DNA of 64,000 bases from CAVVIO01 sp963748095 (GCA_963748095.1 CAVVIO010000023.1:62001-126000); one strand, 5' to 3'. Positions 1 to 9,202 are shown, counted from the stretch's first letter. The notes: generated by a model not told the origin, from the letters alone. A program made the numbers and translations.

Positions 1-2
1 CC

Positions 3-1148
3 GATATGATCACTCGTTTTGATACCACAAATTTCAAAACAAAGTTCGCTTGCGAAATAAAAAACTATGATCCCAATGATTACTTCGACCGGAAAGAGAT
101 CAGAAAAATAGATATATATGCCCAGTTTGCTTTGATTGCGGCCGATGAGGCAGTAAAAGATGCAGAATTTGACATGGAATCTATTGATCACGATCGGGCC
201 GGGGTGATCTTTGGTTCGGGAATTGGTGGGATAACCACCTTTATGGACGAGTTGAGGGGATTTTATGAGGGGAATCGTATTCCCCGATTTAGCCCGTTTT
301 TTATACCAAAAATGATATCGGATATTGCCGCTGGTCGTATTTCGATGCGGTATAATTTCAGAGGCCCGAACTATGCAACTGTGGCAGCCTGCGCCACTTC
401 CACCAATGCAATTATTGATGCGTACAATTATATCCGACTTGGGAAAGCAGATATATTTATTTCCGGAGGATCTGAGGCTACTATTAATGAAGCCGGGATG
501 GGAGGATTTAATGCATTGCAGGCTTTATCAACCAATAATGAAGAATATAAATCTGCTTCGCGGCCGTTCGATAAAACACGCGATGGTTTTGTAATGGGCG
601 AAGGAGCCGGTGTGCTTATTCTCGAAGAATTGGAGCATGCCCTAAAAAGAGGAGCTAAGATTTATGCCGAATTGATTGGTGGGGGTATGTCGGCAGATGC
701 TTATCATCTAACTGCTCCGCATCCGGAAGGATTGGGGGCCGTGAATGTTATGAAAAATGTGCTGGATGATGCTCATTTAAAACCCGAAGATATAGATTAT
801 GTGAATGTGCATGGTACAGCTACTCCTTTGGGTGATGTTTCCGAATCATTAGCCATTAAAAAAGTTTTTGGCGATCATGTATATAAAATGAACATAAGTT
901 CGACCAAATCTATGACAGGACACCTTTTGGGCGCAGCAGGGGCTGTTGAGGCAATTGCTTGTATCTTGTCAACTAAATACGATATTGTTCCTCCGACAAT
1001 CAATTTTTCAGTTCCGGATCCTGATATTGATCCTAACCTGAATTTAACTTTGAATAAATCGCAAAAGCGTACGGTAAATGCTGCTTTAAGCAATACATTC
1101 GGCTTTGGCGGCCATAACAGTTCTGTTATTTTTGTCAAGTATTCATAA
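3..1148 (+). CDS. fabF: 3-oxoacyl-ACP synthase II (FabF), 5' end missing
   Basis: Condensing enzyme of fatty-acid chain elongation in the cytoplasm; it joins malonyl-ACP to a growing acyl-ACP. The visible 380 residues hold the thiolase-fold Cys-His-His triad: Cys in AACATSTNA (about residue 129), His in VHGTATPLGD, and His in TKSMTGHLLGAAGAVE. The C-terminal GFGGHN loop is also present. FabF proteins are about 415-420 residues long, so roughly 35-40 N-terminal residues lie upstream of the window. The frame is open to the window edge and the ATG at 6 is probably internal. The next gene, rnc, follows within a few bases, the usual fabF-rnc pairing of Bacteroidota, where acpP normally stands upstream. 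Identification is secure; only the start is unseen. Confidence 0.95.
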   Translation, partial: DMITRFDTTNFKTKFACEIKNYDPNDYFDRKEIRKIDIYAQFALIAADEAVKDAEFDMESIDHDRAGVIFGSGIGGITTFMDELRGFYEGNRIPRFSPFFIPKMISDIAAGRISMRYNFRGPNYATVAACATSTNAIIDAYNYIRLGKADIFISGGSEATINEAGMGGFNALQALSTNNEEYKSASRPFDKTRDGFVMGEGAGVLILEELEHALKRGAKIYAELIGGGMSADAYHLTAPHPEGLGAVNVMKNVLDDAHLKPEDIDYVNVHGTATPLGDVSESLAIKKVFGDHVYKMNISSTKSMTGHLLGAAGAVEAIACILSTKYDIVPPTINFSVPDPDIDPNLNLTLNKSQKRTVNAALSNTFGFGGHNSSVIFVKYS

Positions 1149-1152
1149 AATT

Positions 1153-1881
1153 GTGCCAAAACCAACAAGGTATTTAACAACTAAAAATTCGTTATTACCT
1201 GATAAAAAATTTCTCAGGCTTCTAAAAAATATTATTGGGTACAAACCGATGAAAAAGGAAATCTATCGATTGGCCTTTATTCATAAATCGGGATCATACC
1301 TTGTCTCCAAAAAAATTCCCATCAACAATGAACGGCTCGAATTTCTGGGAGATTCTATTCTGGATGCTATCATTGCCGAACATCTTTTTCATAATTACCC
1401 GCTTGAGGATGAGGGATTTCTTACCCAGATGAGATCAAAAATTGTTAACAGGGATAACCTGAATTTTCTTGCTATCAAACTGGGAATTAGTAACCTTGTG
1501 GTTGCCAGGATAACTAATGATAACCATAAATCGATATATGGAGACGCGCTCGAAGCACTGATAGGTGCAATTTACCTAGATAAGGGATTTAAGAAGACCA
1601 GGAAGATTGTTATTGAAAGGATTATAAATAATCATGTAAATCTGACCAAATTACAGGAAACGGAAGTAGATTTTAAAAGCAGGATTATTGAGTGGGGACA
1701 AAAAAACCGGAAAGAAGTAAACTTTTCTTCTTTTGAAGAACCTAACGAGGAAGATAAAACACCTTTATTTGTTTCCCATTTATTGATTGTCGACGAAATA
1801 GCAGGCAGGGGAATTGGCAGTTCGAAAAAGGAAGCGGAGCAAAATGCAGCTCGTCAGGCAATTGATAAGTTAGTGTTATAA
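1153..1881 (+). CDS. rnc: Ribonuclease III
   Basis: Double-strand-specific endoribonuclease that processes rRNA precursors and some mRNAs. The RNase III signature NERLEFLGDSILDAIIAEHLF lies near residue 60, with the second metal-binding stretch GDALEALIGAIYLDKG further on. A C-terminal double-stranded-RNA-binding domain follows, ending in GIGSSKKEAEQNAARQAI. Start choice: an in-frame ATG at 1105 would overlap fabF by 44 bases, while GTG at 1153 starts 5 bases after the fabF stop and gives about 242 residues. The family-typical IIGYKP...LAFIHKS segment lies downstream of both. I prefer GTG 1153 but the ATG is possible. It is probably co-transcribed with fabF. Confidence 0.93.
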   Translation: MPKPTRYLTTKNSLLPDKKFLRLLKNIIGYKPMKKEIYRLAFIHKSGSYLVSKKIPINNERLEFLGDSILDAIIAEHLFHNYPLEDEGFLTQMRSKIVNRDNLNFLAIKLGISNLVVARITNDNHKSIYGDALEALIGAIYLDKGFKKTRKIVIERIINNHVNLTKLQETEVDFKSRIIEWGQKNRKEVNFSSFEEPNEEDKTPLFVSHLLIVDEIAGRGIGSSKKEAEQNAARQAIDKLVL

Positions 1882-1949
1882 CTGGAATTAAAAATATAAT
1901 TATTACATTGCCATTATTAACAATTCCCGATAGATATTGATATAATTGA

Positions 1950-2381
1950 TTGCTTGTGAAAAAGAAAGCCCATAAATTATCCTTTTCTCCTGATTTTGAT
2001 TTTACATTGTTCGGAATTTCTTCACATCAGAATGATTACAGGTTGATTTGGTCGATTAATACGGAACTTTCAATGAATTTTTCAAGAAAAGAGGACCTGA
2101 CAATAAAAGATGAAAGACTGGGAGAAAATCTCGAATTTGCCATGTATTCCTATTATGATGAAAACCGGGAGATGAAATACGGGATAATTGCTAACCGGGC
2201 AGAAAACGGTTATCTTGTACCCGAGCTTAAAAATATTGATTATTTATTACACCTGACAGGAGAAGCAGATGAACCGTTTCAAAAACAATTATTAACGGAT
2301 TTGCGAAATATCAAAAGTATTACTGCTGTTTTTCTGCTAAATGTAGACGACCTGAAATCGAAAAAGAGACTGGTTTTTTAA
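1950..2381 (+). CDS. IPExxxVDY family protein
   Basis: A small (about 140 residue) cytoplasmic protein of a family restricted to Bacteroidota, named for a conserved IPExxxVDY motif; here it reads VPELKNIDY near residue 92. The N-terminal FTLFGISSHQNDYRLIW segment and the C-terminal LKSKKRL tail also fit my memory of the family. Function is unknown. There is no ATG near the start: TTG at 1950 and GTG at 1956 are the candidates, both giving a Lys-rich beginning. It lies about 70 bases after rnc and is followed by a strong hairpin, so it may be the last gene of the fabF-rnc unit. Confidence 0.8.
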   Translation: MLVKKKAHKLSFSPDFDFTLFGISSHQNDYRLIWSINTELSMNFSRKEDLTIKDERLGENLEFAMYSYYDENREMKYGIIANRAENGYLVPELKNIDYLLHLTGEADEPFQKQLLTDLRNIKSITAVFLLNVDDLKSKKRLVF

Positions 2382-2388
2382 AAAAAAG

Positions 2389-2417
2389 TAAGGGATGAGA
2401 TTCCGTCTCACCCCTTA
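2389..2417 (+). terminator. Hairpin after the IPExxxVDY gene
   Basis: A 12-bp stem with one A-C mismatch (2389-2400 with 2406-2417) and a 5-base loop begins 8 bases after the stop codon. No T-run follows on the plus strand, but an A-run precedes it, so as a T-tailed terminator it would work better on the minus strand. It may serve as an mRNA 3' end or as part of the leader described at 2418-2625. Confidence 0.55.
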
Positions 2418-2625
2418 TTAACCCTAACCTAAACTAAACCTATGAAAAAAATCTGCCAACTTTACTAACACCTATCTAAAACCTTAATTTTTATTTTTAT
2501 TAATATTTTCTGTTGTAATAACTGATGTAAAGATACAACAGATTATAGTTAACGAAATCTAACTTATGTTAAAGAAAGTTAAAAGGTTAAGAAGTAACTA
2601 AATCTACGATTATATTTGTATCGGA
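2418..2625 (+). promoter_or_regulatory. Leader region before the sensor kinase, with a tiny open frame
   Basis: A 208-base gap between the hairpin and the sensor kinase gene. A CT/A-rich stretch (CCTAACCTAAACTAAACC) runs straight into a nine-codon open frame at 2442-2468 that reads MKKICQLY and then TAA. The remainder is AT-rich. A TATATTTG box at 2611-2618 is listed separately. Whether the tiny frame is translated is unknown; its ATGAAAAAA start resembles real Bacteroidota starts. It may belong to a transcript separate from the kinase mRNA. Confidence 0.4.
2611..2618 (+). promoter_or_regulatory. -7 box of the rprX-like gene
   Basis: TATATTTG matches the Bacteroidota -7 consensus TAnnTTTG exactly. 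It ends only 7 bases before the ATG at 2626, so the transcript would start within a few bases of the start codon and have almost no leader. No clear TTTG is seen 19-21 bases upstream. Confidence 0.55.
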
Positions 2626-4212
2626 ATGAGTAAAAAGTGGATTTGGATATTAGCATTTTTCATGGGTTTTGCCATGGTCGGTCTTATTATAGTACAGACC
2701 TACTGGATAAAAAATGCTTTTCAGGTAAAGGAAAAACAATTTAATCAGCTCATCAGAAAAAGTATGAGTGAAGTATCATGGGAACTTCAACGTCAGGAAA
2801 CATATAATTACCTGATGAAAGAAATAGATAGTGATGGTATTGACTCTATTGCCTCAGGGATCCATGATAGCTACTCCTTTGATACAATCATTAATTATGA
2901 ATCAGAGAACAGTAACATTCCACTTAATATAAAGCAAAACTTTACCTATTCTCAGAATGAACGGGAACAAAAGTTCAGTACTAAAATATCTGTTTCGCGA
3001 AATGATACTTCCATGATTTCCGGGGAAAACGAAAATTTTTCTCCTGAATACCAGCGTCCCGAAAAAATTAGGGGAAATAAATCCGTTCATCAGAAGGAAA
3101 TGTTGCAACGTTATAATGAACGTCGACAATACCTTGATAAAATGATATCTAACTATATTTTACGGCTTACTCCGGATATTGAAGTGCGTGTTAGCCCCGA
3201 TACAATGCAAAAGGTTATTAAAAGTAAACTGGAAGAAAACGGCATTAATATTAATTTTGAATATGCTGTTACAAAATGGGGTAATGTAATTGCATATCAC
3301 TCGAAAAATTTTAATGTAAACAGCGATAATCCATATTATCAGGTACAACTATTTCCCGATGACTATTTTTCAGATAATAATTATCTGACTCTCTATTTCC
3401 CTTTTCGTAGGAATTTCATAATGAAATCTTTAGGCATTATGGGATTTTCATCAGTTTTATTAACTTTGGTTATTGTACTGGCATTTACGCTTACCATCTT
3501 TATCATTTTCAGACAAAAGAAACTGTCGGAAATAAAGAATGATTTTATTAATAATATGACCCACGAACTGAAAACACCTATCTCGACAATTTCACTGGCT
3601 TCCCAGATGCTTGGTGATCGTTCCATTCCGGAAACAAGTAAAAATATTCAGCATATTTCGGGGGTTATTTCAGATGAAAGTAAACGATTGGGTTATCAGG
3701 TGGAAAAAGTACTGCAAATGGCCATTTTCGATAAGGGGAAGCTCAATCTCAAACTGAAAAAAACTGATATACACGAATTACTTGAAAGTGTTATAAATAA
3801 TTTTTCTATTCCTGTAAAAGCAAAAGGCGGTTTGATCATCCCTTCGTTACATGCTGAAAACACAATGATTGAAGTGGATGTGGTACATTTTACAAATGTA
3901 CTGTCGAACCTTATTGATAATGCTATAAAATATTGTGCTTCTACACCCGAAATTTATATCGAAACACAGGATGAGGGAAACAGCTTGTGCATTGCCGTGA
4001 AGGATAATGGGATTGGTATCAGCAAAGAAGATCAAAAACGTATTTTCGAGAAATTTTATCGGGTATCAACCGGCAATTTGCATAATGTGAAAGGATTCGG
4101 ACTTGGATTGAGTTATGTAAAGATGATAGTGGAAGATCATAAAGGTTACATAAAACTGGAAAGTGAATTAAACCATGGCACAACATTCAGAATATATTTG
4201 CCTAGAATTTAA
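2626..4212 (+). CDS. rprX: Sensor histidine kinase, RprX-like
   Basis: Membrane histidine kinase that phosphorylates the regulator encoded next to it. Order: transmembrane segment about residues 5-27; a periplasmic sensor region of roughly 235 residues with no domain I recognise; second transmembrane segment about 268-292; dimerisation/phosphoacceptor domain with the H-box FINNMTHELKTPIS (His near 312); and an ATPase domain with N-box NLIDNAIKY, G1 DNGIGI and G2 GFGLGLSY. No HAMP or PAS domain is obvious between membrane and H-box. The regulator starts 11 bases downstream, so the two form an operon. The partner closely resembles RprY, so this is most likely the RprX counterpart; the sensed signal is not evident. 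Confidence 0.9.
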   Translation: MSKKWIWILAFFMGFAMVGLIIVQTYWIKNAFQVKEKQFNQLIRKSMSEVSWELQRQETYNYLMKEIDSDGIDSIASGIHDSYSFDTIINYESENSNIPLNIKQNFTYSQNEREQKFSTKISVSRNDTSMISGENENFSPEYQRPEKIRGNKSVHQKEMLQRYNERRQYLDKMISNYILRLTPDIEVRVSPDTMQKVIKSKLEENGININFEYAVTKWGNVIAYHSKNFNVNSDNPYYQVQLFPDDYFSDNNYLTLYFPFRRNFIMKSLGIMGFSSVLLTLVIVLAFTLTIFIIFRQKKLSEIKNDFINNMTHELKTPISTISLASQMLGDRSIPETSKNIQHISGVISDESKRLGYQVEKVLQMAIFDKGKLNLKLKKTDIHELLESVINNFSIPVKAKGGLIIPSLHAENTMIEVDVVHFTNVLSNLIDNAIKYCASTPEIYIETQDEGNSLCIAVKDNGIGISKEDQKRIFEKFYRVSTGNLHNVKGFGLGLSYVKMIVEDHKGYIKLESELNHGTTFRIYLPRI

Positions 4213-4223
4213 AAGCATACCTC

Positions 4224-4913
4224 ATGAATAAAAAAATACGTATTTTACTGGCAGAAGATGATGAAAATCTTGGGTCGTTGCTCAAGGAGTATTTAATTGC
4301 AAAATCGTATGATACCGAATGGTTGGTTGATGGAGATAAAGCTTATAAAAGCTTTATCAAAGATCATTATGACCTGTGTATTTTGGATGTGATGATGCCT
4401 TTAAAGGACGGATTTACGCTGGCACGGGAAATAAGGATGACCAATGCCGAAATACCCATAATTTTCCTTACGGCTAAATCAATGAAAGAAGATGTAATCG
4501 AAGGCTTTAAGATGGGGGCGGATGATTATATTTCAAAACCATTCAGTATGGAGGAGTTATTGTTCCGGATCGAAGCTATATTGAGGCGAACTCAGAAGGA
4601 CGGGGTTGGTGGCAATCAGGCTGAGTTTAATATAGGAAAATATAAATTCGATGCTACTAAACAAACATTGTTTCTGGATGATGACTCACAAAAACTGACA
4701 ACAAAAGAATCGGAATTATTACAACTGCTGTGTAATAATAAGAATATAGTTCTCGAACGTAATTTCGCCCTGAAAACAATCTGGATCGATGACAACTACT
4801 TTAATGCACGAAGCATGGATGTTTACATTGCCAAACTTCGTAAATACCTTAAAGACGATCCCTCGGTACAGATAATAAATGTTCATGGGAAAGGTTTTAA
4901 ACTGATCGGTTAG
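4224..4913 (+). CDS. rprY: OmpR-family response regulator, RprY-like
   Basis: DNA-binding response regulator of 229 residues. The receiver domain (about 1-120) has the acidic pair in LLAEDDENLG, the phospho-acceptor Asp in CILDVMMP (near 54), Thr in FLTAKS and Lys in ISKPFS. A winged-helix DNA-binding domain fills the C-terminal half, with LTTKESELLQLL and the recognition-helix region NYFNARSMDVYIAKLRKYLKDD. The segment FALKTIWIDDNYFNARSMDVYI is what I remember of RprY from Bacteroides, which supports the name. It is co-transcribed with the kinase upstream. Its targets cannot be read from the sequence. Confidence 0.92.
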   Translation: MNKKIRILLAEDDENLGSLLKEYLIAKSYDTEWLVDGDKAYKSFIKDHYDLCILDVMMPLKDGFTLAREIRMTNAEIPIIFLTAKSMKEDVIEGFKMGADDYISKPFSMEELLFRIEAILRRTQKDGVGGNQAEFNIGKYKFDATKQTLFLDDDSQKLTTKESELLQLLCNNKNIVLERNFALKTIWIDDNYFNARSMDVYIAKLRKYLKDDPSVQIINVHGKGFKLIG

Positions 4914-5230
4914 GAAAACCTTCAATAGATACATGTGATTTTATATGAAATCAATATCAGGCAATTATTGTCGTTAATGAAAATCAAATCCTTCAGCAAT
5001 GGTGAGGAATTTTTTCTTAAATGTAATCTGATCCGGATTTAGTTGATGAAAATAAATTTACTTGAATTCGTATTCATTATAAAAGAGATTTATACTTTAA
5101 AATACATTTTGTAATAGGTACGTGAATAAGTAATTGAAAATTGTTAATAACTCAGCTGATTTCGACCGCTAAAAATCCTGCATTCCTTTTATTTTCAACC
5201 TTTTTATTATAATAATTAATATTAACTTTT
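4914..5230 (+). other. Intergenic region before the STAS gene
   Basis: 317 AT-rich bases with no open frame of note and no strong hairpin. It should contain the end of the rprXY transcript and the promoter of the STAS gene. The only promoter-like sequence I see is TAACTTTT directly before the ATG at 5231, one mismatch from TAnnTTTG. Confidence 0.5.
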
Positions 5231-5590
5231 ATGTTTCATCTTGTAAAAGCCAATAATTCATCTATGATTATTTCAGTGGCAGAAACAAGCCGGTTAAATT
5301 TTCTGAATGTTGATGAATTAATTAATGATGTAAATTCTCTGATTAACAGTTCCTGCAGAAAAATTTACCTGGATTTAAAGGGAGTATCTTTTATTGATAG
5401 TAAAGCATTTGAAAGCCTGATAAAAATTAATGAACAGTGCTCTCAGTATGCAATAGAGTTCAGGTGCTGCAATGTATCCGATGAATTGCATGAGTTGTTT
5501 ACATTGGTCAATAATGACAATAAAATTAAAACATGTACCCTTGCTGAAATGGATGTACCTACATTAATAGAGGTACAACTTGCTAATTGA
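5231..5590 (+). CDS. STAS-domain protein
   Basis: A 119-residue single-domain protein of the STAS (sulphate transporter and anti-sigma antagonist) fold. The key stretch IYLDLKGVSFIDSKAFESLIK (residues about 43-63) has the Asp-Ser pair that anti-sigma-factor antagonists phosphorylate. It could take part in a partner-switching pathway, but no anti-sigma kinase or PP2C phosphatase lies nearby, so the partner is unknown. Its last 8 bases overlap, tail to tail, the end of the converging gene at 5583-8003. Confidence 0.72.
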   Translation: MFHLVKANNSSMIISVAETSRLNFLNVDELINDVNSLINSSCRKIYLDLKGVSFIDSKAFESLIKINEQCSQYAIEFRCCNVSDELHELFTLVNNDNKIKTCTLAEMDVPTLIEVQLAN

Positions 5591-8003
5591 TTTTGGTAAC
5601 AAAATTTTTGCTTGCAATTTTTCCATCACTGGAAATTCCTTCTACAATAATCCTGAAATTGTTAATCCCGTGAGGTTTGGCAAATATTACAGTTGCTTTT
5701 CCATTTTCATTGGATTTAATATCTGGAGCCCAGTATACAGTTGAATAGGATAATTTATTTTTTTCATTTTCAGGCATATGTGAATACCTTGGTTGGTAAA
5801 ACTCCCGTGGCGTATGAAATCCGAGCATTTGAAATTCTATCTGTCCTTTGATCATATATCTTCCTCTTTTGGTATAAATAGCGATTACTCCATTGGCACC
5901 TCTTATTCCATAAATGGCAGCACTTGGACCTTTTAAAAATTCAATTCGTTCAACATCTTGGGGGGGAATAGTAAACAATGCATCTGTCCCGAACGTTGGC
6001 ACCCCATCTACTAATACCAGCGGGTCGTTACTGCCTAACAGAGTGCTCGGTCCTCTTATAACAACCCTGTTCCCTGTTACAAGAACCCCGGGAACCCTGC
6101 CCTTAATTGCTTCCAGAATATTCGGAGTGCCATCTGGAATATCTTTTCCGTAAATTACATTGTCCGGTTTACCATGTATGGAAGGAAGGTCATCCTCATG
6201 TTCTTTTTTATCCTCTTCTTCCTTGATTGCCTCTTCTTTTTTAAATTCTATATATTTTTCATGACGGTATTCTTTTTTGTCTCTTTCCGATACAGTTGTT
6301 AAAAATAAATTACCCTGGTACTTGGTTATTTTTTCATAAGGGGATTCTGCCAGAAGAATTAAAAGATTTTTTTTATTATTTGGCTTTCTAACAGTGATTT
6401 TTACTGAAATAGTATCCTGATAATCCAGCCCGTCAAATTTAAAATGTCCTTTGTCGCCCGATTTCTGAGAAAATACATCATTGTACTTATCTAATATTGA
6501 AAGAGTAACATCTGCGTTTTTAAAAGGGATGCCCAATAATTCACGCGTAATCTGGCCTTCGACAGTAATTTTATTCTCAGGTAAATACCTGATTCCCGGA
6601 AAGTCAGAATTCACAATCTTGTCCCAGTCAAACCTTCTCCATCCCTGGGTAAGAAGTAAATCATCAAGTGCTTTTGCAGCCCGGGGAGAATCCTGAAAAT
6701 AATATTCCGGATTATTTATATAACCTTTCAAATCAGAAGTTAAAAGCAGATTAACCAGCATGGATGGTTCCTGAAAGAGATTCTTTGTAGTATCTTCCGG
6801 CAAAACAGACAATGAAATGTTGGATTTTACCGGGTTATCATTTTTGTCAGTTATCTTAAGTGAAAGGTGTACCTTTCCACTATCAATTGTGGTAGCTGCA
6901 GCTAAATTAAGTTGATCTTCATGATTTATGAATACGAGTCTTTCGGAAAGTGGTATTCCGCGGCTGTTAAAAACCGTTAATTGTAAAATACCCGTAGGAA
7001 ATATTGACTTATTCAACAATTTCACTACTCTGTTATTTGACAAGTCTTCAATGGAAGTATAATACATTTTATCACGAACTTGTCCTGTTAAAACCACCTC
7101 ATTTGCCATTCTGTCATTCGTAGATGGACGATTGGAACTCAAAGTCAGAAATATATTTTCAGGATCTGAATTATCAATTTTCATTACTATTCCTGTAGGT
7201 AATATTTCCGGCAGATCGACTTTTATTTTCTTGTGTTTCTTGTAATTGACTACAGCATAATATTTTTTATTTTTTTCGGGAGTAAAAGCTACAGTTCCCA
7301 TTCCATCATAATAACTTAGAAATGATGTTATTTCATTACCTTTGGTATCATAGATGTTACCGGATACATCAAGGCTAATTCCGGTTTCATTAATAGCCTT
7401 AAATGCCAGTACGGATGATAGTCCGGCAATCAGGTTTCCCCCTTCAGGGAAAAAAGTGAATTCAATGTCGTTCGCCTTTTCAGCTGTTTTTCTCAGGTTT
7501 TTACGATTGCGTTTAGCTTCTTTGTTAGAGATTAATTTTATTTCATGGGGATTTATCACTGAAAGATTTTGTGAAAAATAATAATCAGTGTCAAAATTTT
7601 TCATCCAGTTTGTATAAGCCCTTATCTGGTATAGTCCTTCAGGAACAGTATCTGTAAGCAGGAATTCGCCATGACCAAAACCGAAGGTCATCCTTAAACG
7701 AATAATTTGCACTACAATCTTTTTCGGATTAATAAGTTCAACATACAGGTTTGTGCTTATCGAGTCTGGATGATGATTCATCCCATTCAGCAGGTATGCT
7801 TTGAACCAAATTGTTTCATTTGCATGATAAAGTGTCTTGTCTAAATGCAGGTAAACCTTTTGCTGGGGATAATACCTGTCAAATTTATTCAGTGAATTTT
7901 CAATTTTTTCAATTCTTCTGTCAATATCAGGCTCTTTCTCGTAATACAATGATAGTAGCAGGAAAGAGAATAGTATTAAAATTGTTAGTTTGTTTTTTTT
8001 CAT
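5583..8003 (-). CDS. MG2-domain / TonB-plug surface protein without a barrel
   Basis: An 806-residue exported protein. An N-terminal hydrophobic stretch (residues 5-21) is the likely signal peptide or anchor. Next comes an alpha-2-macroglobulin MG2-type beta-sandwich (VYLHLDKTLYHANETIWFKAYLL, about 48-70, into about 150). Further beta-rich and carboxypeptidase-regulatory-like segments follow (VEGQITRELLGIPFKNADVTL, about 475). Near the C-terminus (about 630-720) is a TonB-receptor plug domain (ILEAIKGRVPGVLV, PLVLVDGVP, VERIEFLKGPSAAIYGIRGANGVIAIYT). The usual 22-strand barrel is absent; the protein ends about 85 residues after the plug. Family members are common in Bacteroidota, but I know no assigned function. 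It probably acts in the periplasm or at the outer membrane. It stands alone. Confidence 0.75.
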   Translation of the reverse strand: MKKNKLTILILFSFLLLSLYYEKEPDIDRRIEKIENSLNKFDRYYPQQKVYLHLDKTLYHANETIWFKAYLLNGMNHHPDSISTNLYVELINPKKIVVQIIRLRMTFGFGHGEFLLTDTVPEGLYQIRAYTNWMKNFDTDYYFSQNLSVINPHEIKLISNKEAKRNRKNLRKTAEKANDIEFTFFPEGGNLIAGLSSVLAFKAINETGISLDVSGNIYDTKGNEITSFLSYYDGMGTVAFTPEKNKKYYAVVNYKKHKKIKVDLPEILPTGIVMKIDNSDPENIFLTLSSNRPSTNDRMANEVVLTGQVRDKMYYTSIEDLSNNRVVKLLNKSIFPTGILQLTVFNSRGIPLSERLVFINHEDQLNLAAATTIDSGKVHLSLKITDKNDNPVKSNISLSVLPEDTTKNLFQEPSMLVNLLLTSDLKGYINNPEYYFQDSPRAAKALDDLLLTQGWRRFDWDKIVNSDFPGIRYLPENKITVEGQITRELLGIPFKNADVTLSILDKYNDVFSQKSGDKGHFKFDGLDYQDTISVKITVRKPNNKKNLLILLAESPYEKITKYQGNLFLTTVSERDKKEYRHEKYIEFKKEEAIKEEEDKKEHEDDLPSIHGKPDNVIYGKDIPDGTPNILEAIKGRVPGVLVTGNRVVIRGPSTLLGSNDPLVLVDGVPTFGTDALFTIPPQDVERIEFLKGPSAAIYGIRGANGVIAIYTKRGRYMIKGQIEFQMLGFHTPREFYQPRYSHMPENEKNKLSYSTVYWAPDIKSNENGKATVIFAKPHGINNFRIIVEGISSDGKIASKNFVTKIN

Positions 8004-8333
8004 GGCAACAAGTGTTAAATCAGGTAAAATAATCTTTCCGGAATCACCTCTCTGCTGTTAATTTCGGCGTTGCTGTTAATAAACAGTTGATTATCAATCA
8101 TGTTTATTAAATTTATTTCCTTTATCGGAGGATATTATTTTATGTGTATAATTTCGTAAATTTCATACAGAAATTCAAAAAACAGGACTACTTATTTATA
8201 ATCAACCGGTAAAATAATTTTCAATAATTTATTTTTAGAATTTCTTTTTGGTTATTGTTGTAACTCATTTCAAATTCTCAAGCAAATTTGTATTTTTACG
8301 ACCCTGTTTGTAAAACATTAAAACACATGAAGT
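8004..8333 (+). other. Divergent intergenic region upstream of yebC
   Basis: 330 AT-rich bases between two divergent genes, so it holds promoters for both. TATTTTTACGACC at 8291 resembles the box seen before mraZ (TATTTTTACGA), one mismatch from TAnnTTTG, and lies 35 bases before the yebC ATG. I see no open frame, hairpin or repeat worth reporting. Confidence 0.5.
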
Positions 8334-9071
8334 ATGTCAGGACATAATAAATGGTCAACTATAAAAAGAAAAAAGGGAGCGCTGGACGCGAAAAAAGGAA
8401 AAGTTTTTTCGAGAATTGTAAAAGAAATACAAATTGCTGTCAGGGAAGGCGGCCCTGATGCAGATGCAAATCCTAAACTTCGACTGGCAATTCAAAATTC
8501 TAAAGGTGTAAATATGCCAAAGGAAAATGTGGAAAGGGCAATAAATAAAGCCAGTTCCGAAGGGGCAAATTTGCAGGAAGTTACTTTCGAAGGTTATGCT
8601 CCCCATGGTATTGCGGTATTTATCGAATGTCTTACCGATAATAATCAGCGAACGGTTAGCAATGTACGGGCAGTATTTAATAAAAGGGGAGGTAATCTTG
8701 GTACCAATGGTTCATTAAGCTTTCTTTTCGATAGAAAAGGTGTTTTTACAATACAGAAAGAAGGTCGGGATCCGGAAGAATTTGAGCTGGAGATCATTGA
8801 TGCAGGAGCAGAAGATTTCGAAGTTGAAGATGATGTATTTGTTATCACCACAGCATTGGAAGATTTCGGAAGTATGCAGAAGAAACTGGATGAAATGAAT
8901 ATTACGGTTGAAAATGCCCAGTTGCAGAGAATTCCGAATGACATGAAACAATTGGACATCGATTCGGCTAAGAAAGTTTTAAGAGCCATAGATGAGTTTG
9001 AGGACATTGATGATGTTCAGAATGTATACCATAATCTGGAAGTAACTGATGAGATTAATGGAGGCACTTGA
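8334..9071 (+). CDS. yebC: YebC/TACO1-family protein
   Basis: A 245-residue cytoplasmic protein of the YebC/PmpR family. The start is certain from the hallmark MSGHNKWSTIKRKKGALDAKKGKVFSR. Also conserved are NPKLRLAIQNSKGVNMPKENVERAI and YAPHGIAVFIECLTDN. Family members were first described as transcriptional regulators; more recent work places YebC/TACO1 proteins at the ribosome, easing translation of difficult stretches such as polyproline. Length is normal. It stands alone: the leucine operon leader and its own promoter follow about 130 bases downstream. Confidence 0.93.
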   Translation: MSGHNKWSTIKRKKGALDAKKGKVFSRIVKEIQIAVREGGPDADANPKLRLAIQNSKGVNMPKENVERAINKASSEGANLQEVTFEGYAPHGIAVFIECLTDNNQRTVSNVRAVFNKRGGNLGTNGSLSFLFDRKGVFTIQKEGRDPEEFELEIIDAGAEDFEVEDDVFVITTALEDFGSMQKKLDEMNITVENAQLQRIPNDMKQLDIDSAKKVLRAIDEFEDIDDVQNVYHNLEVTDEINGGT

Positions 9072-9202
9072 AGATTAATGCTTAATTAAATACATTTCAT
9101 TAAGTCGCTTGTATACAGAATGATATTCATGTCGTTTTTTAGATGAAATGCATATTCAGATTAATTTTCAAAAAAATTCTTTTAAAATATGATTTTTATC
9201 AG

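Noticed and set aside
8355..9007. Antisense frames of 78-120 codons opposite yebC
   Set aside because: Shadows of a strongly conserved gene; no independent start signals or known domain.
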